64,000 bases of DNA from Bacillota bacterium (lineage in GTDB: Bacteria; Bacillota; Bacilli; Alicyclobacillales; SLC66): NCBI GenBank assembly GCA_021828865.1, contig JAJZCW010000004.1, positions 62,001 through 126,000 on the forward strand, given 5' to 3'. The position numbers were made by a program, and so were the translations under genes. The notes under the pieces are model-generated. The model saw only the letters and a program-made list of their open reading frames with translations. It was not told the DNA's origin and ran no database searches. Of the stretch, positions 27,279-36,808 are shown one piece after another. Every line of letters begins with the position of its first letter. Positions within the stretch are counted from its first letter, which is position 1.

Positions 27279-27451
27279 CGGATCAGCATCCTCTTATCCA
27301 TTGAAGATTGATTATCTTACCTCCCATCCTACCTTTTTGGAATATAAAATAAAAGTTTTGTTGACAAGTTTGTAGCATAACCAGCAAAATGGAATGAGCA
27401 ATATCATCAGTTTATATTCAGCTTATTAACGATTCAATAAGGGGTTCATCA

Positions 27452-28333
27452 ATGAACACGTTATTTATAGTCAATCCTGCAGCAGGTCGCGGTAAATGTT
27501 TTCGTATATGGACACGTTTTGAGGAAGTCTTGCAGGAAAAAGCTACTTTCCCTTATGCCATCCGTTTGACAAGAAACAAAGGTGATGCAAAAAAGTTTTC
27601 CGCCACCGCATTGCAGGAAGGATTTGAAAGAATCATTTCCGTTGGTGGCGATGGTACTCTGAACGAGATTGTGAATGGAGTAGCAACCTCTAAAATAGTA
27701 TTAGGAATTCTTCCTTTTGGCACAGGTAATGATTTGGCCCACGCGCTGAACCTGAGAAAAGATTTTAATCAAATGATGAAAGCGCTTGTCTCCCCTACCA
27801 TCAAAAACATTGACCTTGTGAAAATCAACCAAGATTATTTTATCAATGCATCCGGCATCGGAATCGACGGCAATGTAGTGAAGCATATTGAAAGTCGACC
27901 GATGATAAAAAAATTTGGTAAAATAGGCTATATGTTAAGCGCTTTTCAAACACTAATGAAGTATCATCCGATAAAATTGAATGTGACTATTGATGATGAG
28001 AATCGCGTATTATCTAACGTATGGATTTTTGCGATGGCGAATGGCCCCTATTTTGGTGGTGGCATGAAGATTTGTCCTGATGCCAGTCTCACCGATGGCT
28101 TATTGGATCTATGCATGGTACAAAATCTAACCAAACTCAGATTTATACAGTTATTTCCTCTCATTTATTCCGGACGCCATATACAACAACATCAATACGT
28201 CACCACACTCAAGGCAAAAAAAGTAACACTTGAATCTTCCACTCATTTAATACTGCAAATGGATGGCGAAATCAAGGAATCACCTAGCGTGACGGTGGAA
28301 GTGATTCCAGGTTCCATACAATTAATCACATAA
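27452..28333 (+). CDS. diacylglycerol/lipid kinase (DagK/YegS family)
   Basis: 293-residue soluble lipid kinase. NPAAGRGK near residue 8, the nucleotide-binding GGDGTLNEIVNG near residue 70, and LPFGTGNDLAHAL near 92 are the family signatures. It phosphorylates diacylglycerol or a related lipid to phosphatidate at the membrane surface, recycling the glycerol-phosphate pool. AAGGGG 7 bases before ATG. The gene is followed 15 bases later by a HAD phosphatase on the same strand, likely co-transcribed; a TTGACA-type promoter lies near 27361. Confidence 0.9.
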   Translation: MNTLFIVNPAAGRGKCFRIWTRFEEVLQEKATFPYAIRLTRNKGDAKKFSATALQEGFERIISVGGDGTLNEIVNGVATSKIVLGILPFGTGNDLAHALNLRKDFNQMMKALVSPTIKNIDLVKINQDYFINASGIGIDGNVVKHIESRPMIKKFGKIGYMLSAFQTLMKYHPIKLNVTIDDENRVLSNVWIFAMANGPYFGGGMKICPDASLTDGLLDLCMVQNLTKLRFIQLFPLIYSGRHIQQHQYVTTLKAKKVTLESSTHLILQMDGEIKESPSVTVEVIPGSIQLIT

Positions 28334-28348
28334 AAGAGAGGTTATCCA

Positions 28349-29206
28349 ATGATAGCACCTTGGTTGATTGCGCTTGATTTAGACGGTACTTTATTAAAAA
28401 AGGACCATACCATTGGCGAGGCGACAAAAAAAGCCCTCCAGCAATCCATTGAGTCCGGACACATCGTGGCAATCGCCACAGGAAGACCACCGAGAGCGGC
28501 AAAGACTGCCTATCAGGAACTTCAACTCACCACTCCGCTAATTGCGTTAAACGGCGCCTATATCCAATTTTCGGATCGACCAAATGATTGTAAAATGACC
28601 ACCCTTTCACAGGATATCATTGAAGAAATCTCTCAAAAGGCCATCGCATTAGGAAGTCGTGGAATCCTGGCTGAACTGGGTACCCATTGTGTCATTCGTC
28701 AAAATGAACCACCCCTATTAATGGACGAAGAACACGAGCAGTTTTTTTATGATGCGGTTGTATCAGAAACGCCTGAAGAGCCAGCCATTTACCAGTCACT
28801 TGAAACTCCTTGGCCAGGTAATGCTTTTTCCCTGTTAATTCAACTGCCACGAGTTTGGCATCAGGAGATCCATGATTGGTTAGAAGCCAAATGGCCCCAT
28901 CAATTGTATATGAGATCATGGCGAAAACCGTTTGATGTGATTGAAGTCATGTCCCAACATGTCAGTAAAGCTACCGGCCTAATGGAAATCCAGCGTCATT
29001 ATCAGATAAAAGCGGACCACATCATTGCTTTTGGGGATGAGATGAATGACCTGGAGATGTTTCGCTATGCCGCTATCGGCGTAGCTATGGGCAATGCCAA
29101 TCCACAATTGTTGCCCTATGCTACGCATGTGACCGAGGATTGTGAGAATGACGGCATTGCCGCTTACTTAAACCAGCGATTTTTTCCTTCTGATTCTTTA
29201 TGCTAG
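28349..29206 (+). CDS. HAD-superfamily Cof-type phosphatase
   Basis: 285 residues, class IIB (Cof) HAD hydrolase. Motif I ALDLDGTLLKK near residue 8, motif II AIATGRPPRAA near 45, motif III region Lys in the HVSKATGL stretch, and motif IV FGDEMNDLEMF near 230. Typical substrates are sugar phosphates or flavin nucleotides; specificity cannot be predicted. Probably in a two-gene transcript with the lipid kinase. Its last 9 bases overlap the end of the convergent ABC exporter gene. Confidence 0.9.
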   Translation: MIAPWLIALDLDGTLLKKDHTIGEATKKALQQSIESGHIVAIATGRPPRAAKTAYQELQLTTPLIALNGAYIQFSDRPNDCKMTTLSQDIIEEISQKAIALGSRGILAELGTHCVIRQNEPPLLMDEEHEQFFYDAVVSETPEEPAIYQSLETPWPGNAFSLLIQLPRVWHQEIHDWLEAKWPHQLYMRSWRKPFDVIEVMSQHVSKATGLMEIQRHYQIKADHIIAFGDEMNDLEMFRYAAIGVAMGNANPQLLPYATHVTEDCENDGIAAYLNQRFFPSDSLC

Positions 29207-30961
29207 TACTTCCACTCCCGCATTTTCATATAATGCTGCATAGACGCCGCGCATGCGCAATAATTGATCATGACTCCCATATTCCACCACTTGTCCGTGG
29301 TCCATCACGAGAATCACATCCGCATGACGTACCGTTGACAACCGATGGGCGATAACAAGGGTGGTTCTGGACTCCGTTAGCCTGGATAAGCCGTTTTGCA
29401 CCATCTCTTCTGTCTGACTGTCCAAACTGGCAGTGGCTTCATCCAAAATTAATACTCTGGGGTTTAATGCCACCATTCTGGCAAAAGACAATAACTGCCT
29501 TTCCCCCATCGAAATGTTGGCCCCTTTGGCGTACAGCCAGGTCTGATAACCGTCTGGCATTCGCTCAATCAACGGATGGATCCCCACCGCCTTCGCAGCA
29601 TTAAAAACAGTTTCATCACTGATGTCTGACCGAAACATCCGTATGTTATCCGAGATGGTGCCAGTGAAAAGTTGGAGGTCCTGTTGGACCATGCCGATAT
29701 ACTGATGGAGATCCGTTAATGACATTTGCCGGATGTCCACGCCATCAAGCATGATAGTCCCGGAATCGGGATCATAAAGCCTTGTCAAAAGACTCATGAT
29801 CGTACTTTTGCCCGCGCCAGTTGCCCCGACTACACCAACGAATTGGCCAGGTTTAATTACAAAAGAAACCTTCTTCAAAATAGGTTCCCCTTGGTGATAG
29901 GAAAATTCCACATCCTGGAATTCAATTTGACCTTTCGGATCCTGCATTAATACTGGTGCCACTGGTTCCTGGATCTTTGATTCCACCATTAATACTTTCC
30001 CAATGCGATCCGCCGCCACCATGGAGGATTGTAGCGTATTCCACTGTTGAGTAATGGAATTGATCGGCTGGAAAAATTTTTGAATATAACTGATAAACGC
30101 ATACAAGGTGCCAAAGAGAATCACTTTATGCAGTACTGCGCCACCACCGATAAACACCACAGCGGCCACGGCCAGATTCCCCAACAGTTCAAGCACCCTA
30201 TTGAAAATTACGGAAATTCCATACTCATTTACATTGGCTTTGCGATGAAGTGAATTGAGCGTCTCAAAGCGATCAGCCTGCTGATCTTCCTGATGAAAGA
30301 TTTGAATAATGCGCATTCCGGCCAAATTTTCCGCAAGAAACGCTACAATATTCGAGAGGCGCGTTCTCGTTGCCTGATAGGCATTACGTAGCCAATTGCG
30401 AAACAGCAAAGATATTCCAAAAATAATGGGGATGACCGTCATGCATTCCCAGGCGATGCGTACATCAAGTTCGAACATGGCAATCACGATCATGACAATG
30501 GAAAGACCATCGCGAATCATACTGAGGAAAAATTGGGTAAAAAACTGACTGACTGTTTCTGTATCACTCGAAATATTGGTCACTAGACGACCGATGGCGT
30601 GATGATCAAAAAAGTCCATTCCTTGATGTTCAATATGAGAAAATAACTCAATACGAATTTGTCGGATGACTCGTTGGCCGGTATATTGCAAAAGAAGCAT
30701 CTGCGAGATATTGGAAAACACGCCAAGTATCACAATTCCCACATAGATGCCGCCGATAATGAACACACCATGTAAATTGGGGTGCGGTACGGATATGTCA
30801 CTGTCGATAGCCACCTTGACCAAGTACGGTTGCAAGACACTCGTTGCATTGAAGATGACCACCAGCAAAAAGACTCCGAGAAACTGGACTGTGTAAGGTC
30901 TTGCGTATGGAAGCAGTCTCAACAGGCTATGAATGTTGTTCTGGTTGCCTTGCTTTTTCAC
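29198..30961 (-). CDS. ABC exporter half-transporter, catalytic-site partner
   Basis: 587 residues: six-helix ABC transmembrane domain then a nucleotide-binding domain. Walker A GATGAGKST, Walker B with catalytic Glu (RVLILDEATASLD), H-loop IAHRLST. Its own signature is degenerate (ISMGERQ instead of LSGGQ). Its GTG start overlaps the stop of the upstream partner by 4 bases. The pair matches heterodimeric exporters such as BmrCD/YheHI, in which the composite site made of this Walker B and the partner's intact LSGGQ does the hydrolysis. Likely role: multidrug or lipid-linked export; substrate unknown. Confidence 0.9.
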   Translation of the reverse strand: MKKQGNQNNIHSLLRLLPYARPYTVQFLGVFLLVVIFNATSVLQPYLVKVAIDSDISVPHPNLHGVFIIGGIYVGIVILGVFSNISQMLLLQYTGQRVIRQIRIELFSHIEHQGMDFFDHHAIGRLVTNISSDTETVSQFFTQFFLSMIRDGLSIVMIVIAMFELDVRIAWECMTVIPIIFGISLLFRNWLRNAYQATRTRLSNIVAFLAENLAGMRIIQIFHQEDQQADRFETLNSLHRKANVNEYGISVIFNRVLELLGNLAVAAVVFIGGGAVLHKVILFGTLYAFISYIQKFFQPINSITQQWNTLQSSMVAADRIGKVLMVESKIQEPVAPVLMQDPKGQIEFQDVEFSYHQGEPILKKVSFVIKPGQFVGVVGATGAGKSTIMSLLTRLYDPDSGTIMLDGVDIRQMSLTDLHQYIGMVQQDLQLFTGTISDNIRMFRSDISDETVFNAAKAVGIHPLIERMPDGYQTWLYAKGANISMGERQLLSFARMVALNPRVLILDEATASLDSQTEEMVQNGLSRLTESRTTLVIAHRLSTVRHADVILVMDHGQVVEYGSHDQLLRMRGVYAALYENAGVEVLA

Positions 30962-32706
30962 GACAATTCTTCTCCTTCAGATTGCAGACGCCATATATCC
31001 GAATAAATTCCATTATTCTTCAAAAGCGTAGCGTGCGTGCCACGTTCATGAATTTGGCCTTTATCCAAAACCACGATATGATCCGCATGACGAACCGCAG
31101 ACAAACGATGTGCCACAATGATCGTCGTCTTCCCTTCCCGCAACTCACGAATCCGTTCGATGATTTTTTTCTCGGTTATCATGTCCACGGCGGACAGACT
31201 ATCATCCAAGATCAGCACTGCGGCATCTTTAATAAAAGCGCGCGCCATTGCAGTGCGCTGTTTTTGACCACCAGAGAGTGCGATTCCCCGTTCACCGATT
31301 TCCGTATCAAATTGTTTGCTGAATCCCATGATGTCTTCATAGATATGAGCATCCTTGGAAGTGATTTCAATCTCTTCAAATTGAGGGTCTTTTTTACCGA
31401 AGCCAATGTTCTCTGCCACTTTTGCTGAAAACAAAAACCCATCCTGCGGCACGTAGGCAATCGCACGTCGTAAATCCGTCAACTTGATGGTTTTCACATC
31501 GAATCCATCTAGAAACACACTGTCGTCTGGCGGATTAAAGATTCTTGGCAACAAGTTGACTAAGGTGGTTTTTCCTGCACCTGTTCGCCCCACAATACCA
31601 AGAGTTTGACCTGCTTGTAAATGGATGTGGATCTGCTTGAGTACTGGTTCAGATGAATCGGGATAGGAGAAAGCATCCAGATCGATATTCACTTCACCCA
31701 ACGCATGGCGAAGCGTTTTGGCGTTTTTTGCATCAATAATTTCAGGTGGTTCCATGAGCAAGGTGCGCAACCTCGCCATGGATGCTGATGCCCTTTGAAA
31801 GTTATTAATGACAAAACCAATTTGCTGAAGGGGAGTGATGATCATAGTTAGATAGAGGGTAAAGGCCACAAACATTCCCAATTGAATCTGGTGGATGGCG
31901 GTCAGATATCCTCCATAAATCAGGGCGATCGCAAAGCTAAGTGAACCCATTAGCGGAATGAAGGACTGAAACAAGGCACTTCGTTTAAACACGTCCATCT
32001 GTCGATCGACAATCGTATCCACCGTATTAGTAAATCGACCGACCTCAATGGACTCATTGCCAGTCGTTTTGATCAAACGGATCGAGGCGAGACTTTCTTC
32101 GCTCAAATCAGCCATACTTGACAGTGATTCCTGCACTTTGCGAGAAGCAAGCCGAATTCTCGGCCCCCACCATACAATGAAAAAAGGGACAAAAAGTAGC
32201 GGAATAATACTCGCGAGTGTCAACGTGACGCTAATGGTACTAAACGTCATCCAAAGTGTAGTAATCAAAAGAAAAATCGAATTGGTAAGGATATTCAAGC
32301 CACCAGACATTGCCTCGCGAACTGCGCGAACATCGTTCATGGCATGGTTGAGTAAATCTCCAACGCTACGCTTTCGAAAATACCCTGTGTGCAGCGTCTC
32401 CCAATGCAAAAACATGCGTTTTCTCAGTTCAAATTCAAATTGGCGACCAATCTGACCATTTCGAAATTGGCCCAATCCATACAAGATCACATAGGCCACG
32501 CCGACTAACGCCAATAGCCACATGTAATGAAGGATTCCTGCCATCGTCAATCGACTACGACTGAGTGAATCCGTAAACTTCCCGATCAAATTGGGGAACT
32601 GGACCGTGACGATTTCAGAGATGATGATCGATAGTAAGGAAAGCAAATACGCCCATTTTTTTCTCCATAAAAAATTTCGCAATATCAGTCGCGGATCATT
32701 TAGCAT
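30958..32706 (-). CDS. ABC exporter half-transporter, degenerate-site partner
   Basis: 582 residues, same domain order as its partner. Walker A GRTGAGKTT and canonical signature LSGGQKQRTAMAR, but Walker B ends in Asp-Asp (VLILDDSLSAVD), so the catalytic Glu is lost, as in the non-hydrolysing half of heterodimeric exporters. Translationally coupled (4-base overlap) to the downstream partner. Six membrane helices occupy residues 20-310. Upstream, 26 bases away, is an orphan FliL-like gene on the same strand, perhaps in the same transcript. Confidence 0.9.
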   Translation of the reverse strand: MLNDPRLILRNFLWRKKWAYLLSLLSIIISEIVTVQFPNLIGKFTDSLSRSRLTMAGILHYMWLLALVGVAYVILYGLGQFRNGQIGRQFEFELRKRMFLHWETLHTGYFRKRSVGDLLNHAMNDVRAVREAMSGGLNILTNSIFLLITTLWMTFSTISVTLTLASIIPLLFVPFFIVWWGPRIRLASRKVQESLSSMADLSEESLASIRLIKTTGNESIEVGRFTNTVDTIVDRQMDVFKRSALFQSFIPLMGSLSFAIALIYGGYLTAIHQIQLGMFVAFTLYLTMIITPLQQIGFVINNFQRASASMARLRTLLMEPPEIIDAKNAKTLRHALGEVNIDLDAFSYPDSSEPVLKQIHIHLQAGQTLGIVGRTGAGKTTLVNLLPRIFNPPDDSVFLDGFDVKTIKLTDLRRAIAYVPQDGFLFSAKVAENIGFGKKDPQFEEIEITSKDAHIYEDIMGFSKQFDTEIGERGIALSGGQKQRTAMARAFIKDAAVLILDDSLSAVDMITEKKIIERIRELREGKTTIIVAHRLSAVRHADHIVVLDKGQIHERGTHATLLKNNGIYSDIWRLQSEGEELS

Positions 32707-32732
32707 GACAATTTCTCCAGATGAAAATAAGT

Positions 32733-33140
32733 TTATTGAACAATAAACTGTGTAAAATAGACAGCTGTGATTTTTCCAAACACACTGAGTGACTTCATCA
32801 GGTGTTGTTTTAAAAGTGTCAATCCATTTGGCAAGTTGATTTCTGATGAACTGGTATCGTTCAGTACACCAATTATGTCATTATTCACTTGAGCAGTACT
32901 GCTATTTAAGGTACTCATCGTCTTTTGGCTATCTGTTTGCAGCACGATGGTCGTCTGAATCATACTGTTATCAGATAAATTGGTGGTAAGCGATGGAACC
33001 GTGTATTGCAACGCCTGCAATTGAGTAGGAGTCAGCACTATTTTTTTCTTCGTGTGTGGACTGGTGATATAGATCACACTGACCACCAGGATGACGGCAA
33101 GAACGCCAGCTGAAATCATCACCCATAGCCATTTTTTCAT
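32733..33140 (-). CDS. FliL-like membrane protein (orphan)
   Basis: 135 residues. A single N-terminal membrane helix (residues 5-27) is followed by an extracytoplasmic domain with the FliL pattern: VPSLTTNLSDNSMIQTTIVLQTDSQKTM, a central helix, and the terminal AVYFTQFIVQ that ends most FliL proteins. FliL associates with the flagellar stator ring. No other flagellar gene is present here, so this may be a second, non-flagellar FliL/stomatin-like-associated protein linked to the ABC exporter. Assignment rests on the C-terminal motif and topology, hence moderate confidence. Confidence 0.65.
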   Translation of the reverse strand: MKKWLWVMISAGVLAVILVVSVIYITSPHTKKKIVLTPTQLQALQYTVPSLTTNLSDNSMIQTTIVLQTDSQKTMSTLNSSTAQVNNDIIGVLNDTSSSEINLPNGLTLLKQHLMKSLSVFGKITAVYFTQFIVQ

Positions 33141-33464
33141 GGGTATATCCCTCTTTCTTTGGACAATAACACTATTTTAACTGGAATGATTAAAAGATAA
33201 AATGGCATAACCAATATTTCGCATATCGAATTTTCTCTGTCAAGTAATAAAAATATAATGATTTACTAAAAGGTAAATAATTGTAATTTAACTCTTGATA
33301 TTAGTGATGTTCGACCCCTCTATTTCCATCAAAAACCACAAAAAACCTTGTTGAATCACCAAAAAATAAGCGGATCGCCATATTCATCTAGACACCTGCG
33401 GTGACTGCATCCACCATCTTCCCATACTATTCAAGTAAGAACGGGAAGGGTGGTGAAATTCACC
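33141..33464. other. AT-rich intergenic region
   Basis: 324 bases without a supported gene. The first part is the upstream region of the FliL-like gene. Near the 3' end, CCACCATCTTCCC (33409-33421) is nearly complementary to GGGAAGGGTGG (33443-33453), which includes the ribosome site of the next small gene. Otherwise no structure seen. Confidence 0.5.
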
Positions 33465-33593
33465 ATGTATGACGGTGGCGTATTCGGAGGATACACGCGC
33501 TGGGCTGTTGTATTCCTCATCATTTTCGTGCTCTTTATGCTGCTCGTTCCTTATGGGACAAAAGAAGTGTGCCAAACGGTTCCTGTTTATTAA
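33465..33593 (+). CDS. YjcZ-like sporulation-type membrane microprotein, 42 aa
   Basis: 42 residues: Gly-rich start (MYDGGVFGGYTRW), one strongly hydrophobic helix (residues 14-29, ending in LLVP), and a polar tail with one Cys (GTKEVCQTVPVY). This resembles the YjcZ-type small proteins of Bacilli (Gly/Tyr-rich head then FxLIVVLFILLxI helix), many of them sporulation-associated. GGTGGTGA lies 8 bases before ATG and is embedded in a hairpin with the upstream sequence. It is convergent with typA and shares its terminator. The family call is tentative because the tail is longer than usual. Confidence 0.55.
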   Translation: MYDGGVFGGYTRWAVVFLIIFVLFMLLVPYGTKEVCQTVPVY

Positions 33594-33600
33594 TAGGTTA

Positions 33601-33629
33601 GGGGAAGAGAGCAGAACACTCTCTTCCCC
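33601..33629. terminator. bidirectional terminator between microprotein and typA
   Basis: GGGGAAGAGAG-N7-CTCTCTTCCCC, an 11-bp stem between convergent genes. Confidence 0.85.
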
Positions 33630-33637
33630 AGTGTTTA

Positions 33638-35461
33638 CTATTCGGCAGAACCTGAAGACCTTTTTTGCGCTTTGTCGCGTTCACCTTTTTTCAATATTTT
33701 CTTGCGTAAGCGGATATTTTTTGGCGTTACTTCACAGAATTCATCATCAGCCAAAAACTCAATCGCAGCTTCGAGCGACAACGTTCTTGGCGTCTTTAAC
33801 CTTGTCGTCTCTTCTTTGGTCGCAGAGCGGACGTTGCTCATGTGCTTTTCCCGACAAGCATTAACCACCAGATCATTTTCTCGAGAATGAATACCGATGA
33901 TCATTCCTTCGTATACTTCGACCCCTGGTGAAATAAAAAGAATGCCTCGTTCTTCAATGGACTGAATGGCATAAGCAGTGGAAGTTCCCGCCTCAGTAGC
34001 GATTAACACCCCGCTTTTACGATCGATGATTTCCCCTTTAAAAGGTTCGTACCGCAAAAATGTATGATGCATGGTGCCATAGCCCCTTGTCGCCGTTAAC
34101 AGTTCGGAGCGAAATCCAATCAATCCCCTTGCAGGAACATGGAACTCCAACCGGACGGAGGAAGGTGCATTGATCATCTGAACCAATTCTCCTCGTCTGC
34201 CTCCAAGGTTTTCCATCACGGTTCCCACGTGCTCTTCTGGAACATCCACCACTACGTGTTCAATCGGTTCGAGCAGATTATTCTCCTCATCTCGCTTGTA
34301 GATGACGCGCGGTTTGGATACCTGCATCTCATACCCTTCCCTGCGCATGGTCTCAATCAGGATGGATAAATGCAGTTCTCCTCTTCCCGAGACCAAAAAC
34401 GCATCAGGTGAATCGGTGTCTTCGACGCGCAAACTCACGTCTTTTTCAAGCTCTGAGTAAAGCCGCGAACGCAGTTTCCTCGAAGTAACGTGTGCGCCTT
34501 CCCTTCCGGCAAAAGGACTGTCATTGACCACAAAGGTCATTTGCAGCGATGGCTCCTCAATCGGAATGGAAGGAAGAAGTTCCTGTGTATTGACGTCTGC
34601 CACCGTGTCTCCCACTGAAAGATCACCCAGCCCCGCAATGGCCACAATATCGCCGGCACTAGCGCGCTCCAGTTCCACCCTGCGAAGACCGCGGAATCCG
34701 TATAGTTTGGTGACGCGATGGTTGCTCACCTCACCAGTTGGTTTCAACAACGCCACCGATTGTCCCACTTGAATGGTCCCTCTGACAATCCTGCCTATGC
34801 CAATGCGCCCCAAGAATTCACTGTAATCGAGAATACTCGCTTGCCACTGTAATGGAGCCTCTGGATCGCCTTTTGGCGAGGGTATTTCATTGATAATCGT
34901 TTCGATTAACGGCCTGAAATCAGGATTAGGTTGGTCCAGATCAAGTGTGGCCGTGCCATTAATCGCTGACGCGTAAATGACGGGAAAATCAATTTGCTCT
35001 TCCGTTGCACCAAGGTCAATAAACAAATCCAACACTTCGTCAATCACCTCAAGTGGCCTTGCATTGGGGCGGTCCACTTTATTGATGACCACGATGGGAA
35101 CCAGATTCTGTTCCAGTGCTTTACGGAGCACAAACCTCGTTTGTGGCATACAGCCTTCAAACGCGTCAACAAGCAGCAACACGCCATCGACCATTTGAAG
35201 AATGCGTTCCACTTCTCCACTAAAGTCGGCATGTCCAGGGGTATCGACGATGTTAATCAGATGTTCTTCGTATTGAATGGCTGTGTTTTTTGCAAGAATG
35301 GTGATGCCACGTTCGCTTTCCAGTTCATTGGAATCGAGCGCACGCTCTGTAATCGATTCGTTGCTCCGGTAAATGCCGGATTGAACAAATAACTGATCGA
35401 CCAGTGTTGTTTTTCCATGATCAACGTGAGCAATGATCGCGATATTACGCAAATGTTTCAC
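33638..35461 (-). CDS. typA: ribosome-dependent GTPase TypA/BipA
   Basis: Translational GTPase needed for growth in the cold and other stress, acting on 50S assembly. 607 residues: G1 AHVDHGKTTLVDQL near residue 10, G2 RGITIL, G3 DTPGHADF, G4 NKVD, then domain II, and the EF-G-like domains III and V (LSILIETMRREGYEMQVSKP), and the BipA-specific C-terminal domain (LVVNACREKHMSNVRSA). Start GTG 35461. Standard length and layout; single gene with its own terminator. Confidence 0.96.
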   Translation of the reverse strand: MKHLRNIAIIAHVDHGKTTLVDQLFVQSGIYRSNESITERALDSNELESERGITILAKNTAIQYEEHLINIVDTPGHADFSGEVERILQMVDGVLLLVDAFEGCMPQTRFVLRKALEQNLVPIVVINKVDRPNARPLEVIDEVLDLFIDLGATEEQIDFPVIYASAINGTATLDLDQPNPDFRPLIETIINEIPSPKGDPEAPLQWQASILDYSEFLGRIGIGRIVRGTIQVGQSVALLKPTGEVSNHRVTKLYGFRGLRRVELERASAGDIVAIAGLGDLSVGDTVADVNTQELLPSIPIEEPSLQMTFVVNDSPFAGREGAHVTSRKLRSRLYSELEKDVSLRVEDTDSPDAFLVSGRGELHLSILIETMRREGYEMQVSKPRVIYKRDEENNLLEPIEHVVVDVPEEHVGTVMENLGGRRGELVQMINAPSSVRLEFHVPARGLIGFRSELLTATRGYGTMHHTFLRYEPFKGEIIDRKSGVLIATEAGTSTAYAIQSIEERGILFISPGVEVYEGMIIGIHSRENDLVVNACREKHMSNVRSATKEETTRLKTPRTLSLEAAIEFLADDEFCEVTPKNIRLRKKILKKGERDKAQKRSSGSAE

Positions 35462-35584
35462 TTAATTTGCCTGCCTTTTCATTTTAGATTGACGTTTCAT
35501 TATATCATAAAAAAAGGTTTCTTCGACAGCTCTTTTATGAGACAATGATTTCGTGTTACGACGATTCTTTCATCAGGAGATACT

Positions 35585-36808
35585 ATGCAAAACGATATGA
35601 AAAGGCTATCATTTTTCCACTCATACCCTAAAGATTCCTACGTGTTTATGTTAGCAAGCTTCGTCAATTCTACCGGCAGTGCGCTCATGTGGCCACTCAT
35701 TACGCTGTATGTACATAACGTGCTACATCGAAGTTATGGCGAGGCGGGACTTGTCCTCTTTTTTCAGTCTCTGGCAAGTGTGATCGGACAATTTGTTGGT
35801 GGCGGTCTTTATTACAGACTCGGAGCAAAAAACCTGATCGTGGGTTCCCTGCTTCTTCAAGGGTTGGGGCAGATTAGCCTGATTTTTGCGAAGACGTGGT
35901 ATGTGTATATTGGCATGATGACGCTAAACGGACTATTGATGGCAATTACCATGCCAGCCATCAGCGCATTTATCGGCTTTCGTTGGCATGAACAACAATA
36001 TCGGCTATTTAATGTGATTTATGTCAGCAATAATGCCGGTGTCGCGGTCGGTACCACGATGGCCGGCATTCTCGCCATGATTTCGTTTAGTTTGACGTTT
36101 TTGGTGAATGGCATCACAACGATCGCTTTTTCTCTTTTCTTTTTCATCTATTTTCGCAAGATCAATCTTTCGAATGACAAAGCGATGAATATAGGACTTT
36201 CGCCTTACAGTGAGGAAACCAGCACCTGGTCACTCTTAAAGAATTACAAGCTCTATCTGTTCGTCTCACTTGGTTCCATGCTCATCTGGTTTTCCACTTC
36301 ATCATGGAACTCAGGGGTAGCCCCTTACCTCAATCAAAAAGGAATGAGTTTGTCCAGCTACAGTTTTTTATGGACGATCAATGGACTTGTGATCCTGTTT
36401 GGTCAACCCATCACTTCGCTTTACAATCGATTCGTCGCTAAATCCATTGGGTCTAGGCTGATTTCAAGCGCCTTATTTTATGCGATTGCGTTTGCATTCA
36501 TGTGGCTGCTGCATCTCCAATACTATGATTTTATCATAGGGATGTTTGTCGCCACACTGGGGGAAATGTTGATCTCCCCCAGTATCCCTGCGCTAATCAC
36601 GCAAACGACAGGCAAATCAGCTCCATTTTATTTAGGCCTCGTAGGAGGGTTCGGCAGCGTAGGTCGATTGATTGGACCGCTCCTATTTGGCAACTTGTTT
36701 GATATTTGGGGAATATCCCCCATCCTCATGCTCACTTCCATTTCCACCACTGTTGCGGTCTTCTTATTCACTTTTCAGCGATGGTTCGTTCAAGGAACGC
36801 GCACTTGA
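35585..36808 (+). CDS. MFS transporter
   Basis: 407 residues, 12 predicted membrane helices in two sixfold halves. LASFVNSTGSALMWPLITLYVHNVL in helix 1 and FVGGGLYYRLGAKNLIVGS in the motif A region are typical of the DHA1 branch containing MdtG/YttB-type exporters. CAGGAGA sits before ATG. The 3' end overlaps the end of the convergent NCS1 permease gene by 45 bases, so the last 15 codons of both are in double-coding DNA. Substrate unknown. Confidence 0.85.
   Translation: MQNDMKRLSFFHSYPKDSYVFMLASFVNSTGSALMWPLITLYVHNVLHRSYGEAGLVLFFQSLASVIGQFVGGGLYYRLGAKNLIVGSLLLQGLGQISLIFAKTWYVYIGMMTLNGLLMAITMPAISAFIGFRWHEQQYRLFNVIYVSNNAGVAVGTTMAGILAMISFSLTFLVNGITTIAFSLFFFIYFRKINLSNDKAMNIGLSPYSEETSTWSLLKNYKLYLFVSLGSMLIWFSTSSWNSGVAPYLNQKGMSLSSYSFLWTINGLVILFGQPITSLYNRFVAKSIGSRLISSALFYAIAFAFMWLLHLQYYDFIIGMFVATLGEMLISPSIPALITQTTGKSAPFYLGLVGGFGSVGRLIGPLLFGNLFDIWGISPILMLTSISTTVAVFLFTFQRWFVQGTRT

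Noticed and set aside
29690-29730. Degenerate LSGGQ in the 29198 exporter as a pseudogene sign
   Set aside because: The partner has the complementary defect (Asp for Glu after Walker B), the known asymmetric pattern of heterodimeric exporters.
33300-33382. 26-codon minus-strand ORF
   Set aside because: No ribosome site and atypical composition in AT-rich spacer.
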